Under the pieces are notes generated by a model. The model was given only the letters and a program-made list of their open reading frames with translations, made no database searches and was not told the origin of the DNA. A DNA stretch of 6,709 bases from Christensenella sp. UBA3798 (GTDB taxonomy: Bacteria > Bacillota > Clostridia > Christensenellales > CAG-1252), in assembly GCA_002368735.1 (NCBI GenBank), contig DFEQ01000057.1:1-6709 (forward strand), read 5' to 3'. Each line of letters starts with the position of its first letter. Positions within the stretch are counted from its first letter, which is position 1. The position numbers were made by a program, and so were the translations under genes. Shown one piece after another: positions 6,177 to 6,709 of this stretch.

Positions 6177-6196
6177 ATATTTTTTGTGAAAAATAT
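6177..6196. repeat. AT-rich palindrome over the -35/spacer zone
   Basis: A perfect 8-bp inverted repeat: ATATTTTT (6177-6184) and AAAAATAT (6189-6196), with TGTG between. It ends two bases before the -10 box at 6199, so it covers the spot where the -35 box and spacer should be. This is the size and position of an operator for a dimeric repressor. AT-rich sequence makes chance palindromes fairly common, so the operator role is only a candidate. Confidence 0.4.
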
Positions 6197-6204
6197 GTTA
6201 TAAT
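6196..6204 (+). promoter_or_regulatory. Extended -10 promoter for the SDR gene
   Basis: TGT followed by TATAAT (6199-6204) is a consensus -10 with the TG extension. No good -35 box lies 16-18 bp upstream (TATATT at 6176-6181 for a 17-bp spacer); extended -10 promoters can work without one, and often depend on regulators. Transcription would begin near 6211, giving a leader of about 62 nt before the ATG at 6273. Confidence 0.65.
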
Positions 6205-6218
6205 CAGTACGTTACGGA

Positions 6219-6241
6219 TCGAGGCGGGGCTCCCGCCTTGA
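6219..6241 (+). promoter_or_regulatory. GC-rich hairpin in the 5' leader of the SDR gene
   Basis: TCGAGGCGGG (6219-6228) pairs with CCCGCCTTGA (6232-6241) around a 3-nt loop, ten pairs including one G-T wobble. It would lie about eight bases from the predicted transcript start and 19 bases ahead of the GGAGG (6261-6265). It is followed by A-rich sequence rather than a T run, so it is not an intrinsic terminator. A role in message stability or as a DNA operator is possible. Confidence 0.45.
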
Positions 6242-6272
6242 AAAATAGACAGAATTTATCGGAGGATAGAGT

Positions 6273-6709
6273 ATGGATAAGAATATGTTCAGTCTGGAAG
6301 GGAAAGTTGCTCTCGTGACCGGTGCAAGCTACGGCATCGGCTTCGCTATCGCCACCGCATACGCCAAGGCGGGCGCGACCATCGTCTTTAACGATATCAA
6401 GCAGGAGCTCGTGGACAAGGGCATCGCCGCCTACGCCGAGCTCGGCATCAAGGCGCACGGCTATGTCTGCGACGTCACCAACGAGGAGGCGGTGAATAAT
6501 CTCGTCGCCACCATCGAGAAGGAGGTCGGCGTCATCGACATTTTGGTCAACAACGCCGGCATCATCAAGAGGATCCCGATGTGCGATATGACCGCGGCGG
6601 AGTTCCGTCAGGTCATCGACGTGGACCTCAACGCTCCCTTCATCGTGTCTAAGGCAGTCATTCCTTCCATGATCAAGAAGGGTCACGGCAAGATCATCAA
6701 CATCTGCTC
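6273..6709 (+). CDS. idnO: SDR oxidoreductase, gluconate 5-dehydrogenase-like (partial)
   Basis: The first 145 residues of a short-chain dehydrogenase are visible; the right edge cuts the gene. TGASYGIG (16-23) is the NAD(P)-binding glycine motif, DI (41-42) after the second strand, CDV (66-68) the adenine-pocket Asp, NNAG (93-96) the structural motif, and Asn120 the first catalytic residue. The Ser-Tyr-Lys part of the active site lies beyond the edge. The segments ASYGIGFAIA, FNDI, GIIKRIPM and FRQVIDVDLNAPFIV closely resemble gluconate 5-dehydrogenases, which interconvert gluconate and 5-ketogluconate; the related KduD (2-deoxy-gluconate 3-dehydrogenase) is the main alternative, so the symbol is tentative. 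GGAGG (6261-6265) lies seven bases before the ATG. It has its own promoter and leader hairpin, so it likely starts a new, sugar-acid-responsive operon. Confidence 0.8.
   Translation, partial: MDKNMFSLEGKVALVTGASYGIGFAIATAYAKAGATIVFNDIKQELVDKGIAAYAELGIKAHGYVCDVTNEEAVNNLVATIEKEVGVIDILVNNAGIIKRIPMCDMTAAEFRQVIDVDLNAPFIVSKAVIPSMIKKGHGKIINIC

Noticed and set aside
6204..6686. A 160-codon open frame antisense to the SDR gene
   Set aside because: The + strand reading is an unmistakable short-chain dehydrogenase; the antisense product has no domain.

Overview
The window looks like a chromosomal segment of a Gram-positive, Clostridia-type Firmicute. The reasons are a secG-smpB neighbourhood, strong AGGAG/GGAGG ribosome binding sites before nearly every gene, a DUF1292 protein, and AT-rich promoters set against GC-rich, CGC/CTC/GCG-heavy coding sequence. 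I cannot name the genus. All nine recognised genes are on the + strand, and the window is almost fully coding.

Region 1 (1-917): an inverted repeat at the left edge, a good sigma-A type promoter, then secG (a SecYEG channel subunit) and smpB (the tmRNA partner of trans-translation). A textbook intrinsic terminator lies in the 57-bp gap between them, and its T-tract ends only six bases before the smpB start codon. The RNase R gene (rnr) that often lies between secG and smpB in Firmicutes is absent here.

Region 2 (932-3114): metY (O-acetylhomoserine sulfhydrylase) and metA (homoserine O-acyltransferase). The MetA carries Glu at position 111, the residue associated with acetyl-CoA use, so the pair forms a consistent two-step direct-sulfhydrylation route: homoserine to O-acetylhomoserine to homocysteine. 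The 14-bp gap after smpB holds no SAM riboswitch or T-box.

Region 3 (3103-6139): a tightly packed set of less understood genes. It contains a RimK-like ATP-grasp ligase (overlapping metA by 17 bp), a TPR protein (2 bp later), a DUF4037 nucleotidyltransferase-like protein (ATGA overlap) and a DUF1292 protein (27 bp later). Spacing suggests that smpB through the DUF1292 gene could be one long transcript. The ATP-grasp/TPR/nucleotidyltransferase trio is the part most likely to be an undescribed functional unit.

Region 4 (6140-6709): an AT-rich intergenic region with an extended -10 promoter, an 8+8 bp palindrome over the -35/spacer zone and a 10-bp GC-rich hairpin in the leader. It drives the start of a short-chain dehydrogenase resembling gluconate 5-dehydrogenase, which runs off the right edge and probably begins a separate, regulated sugar-acid operon.

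No tRNA, rRNA, CRISPR array, insertion sequence or phage gene was seen.
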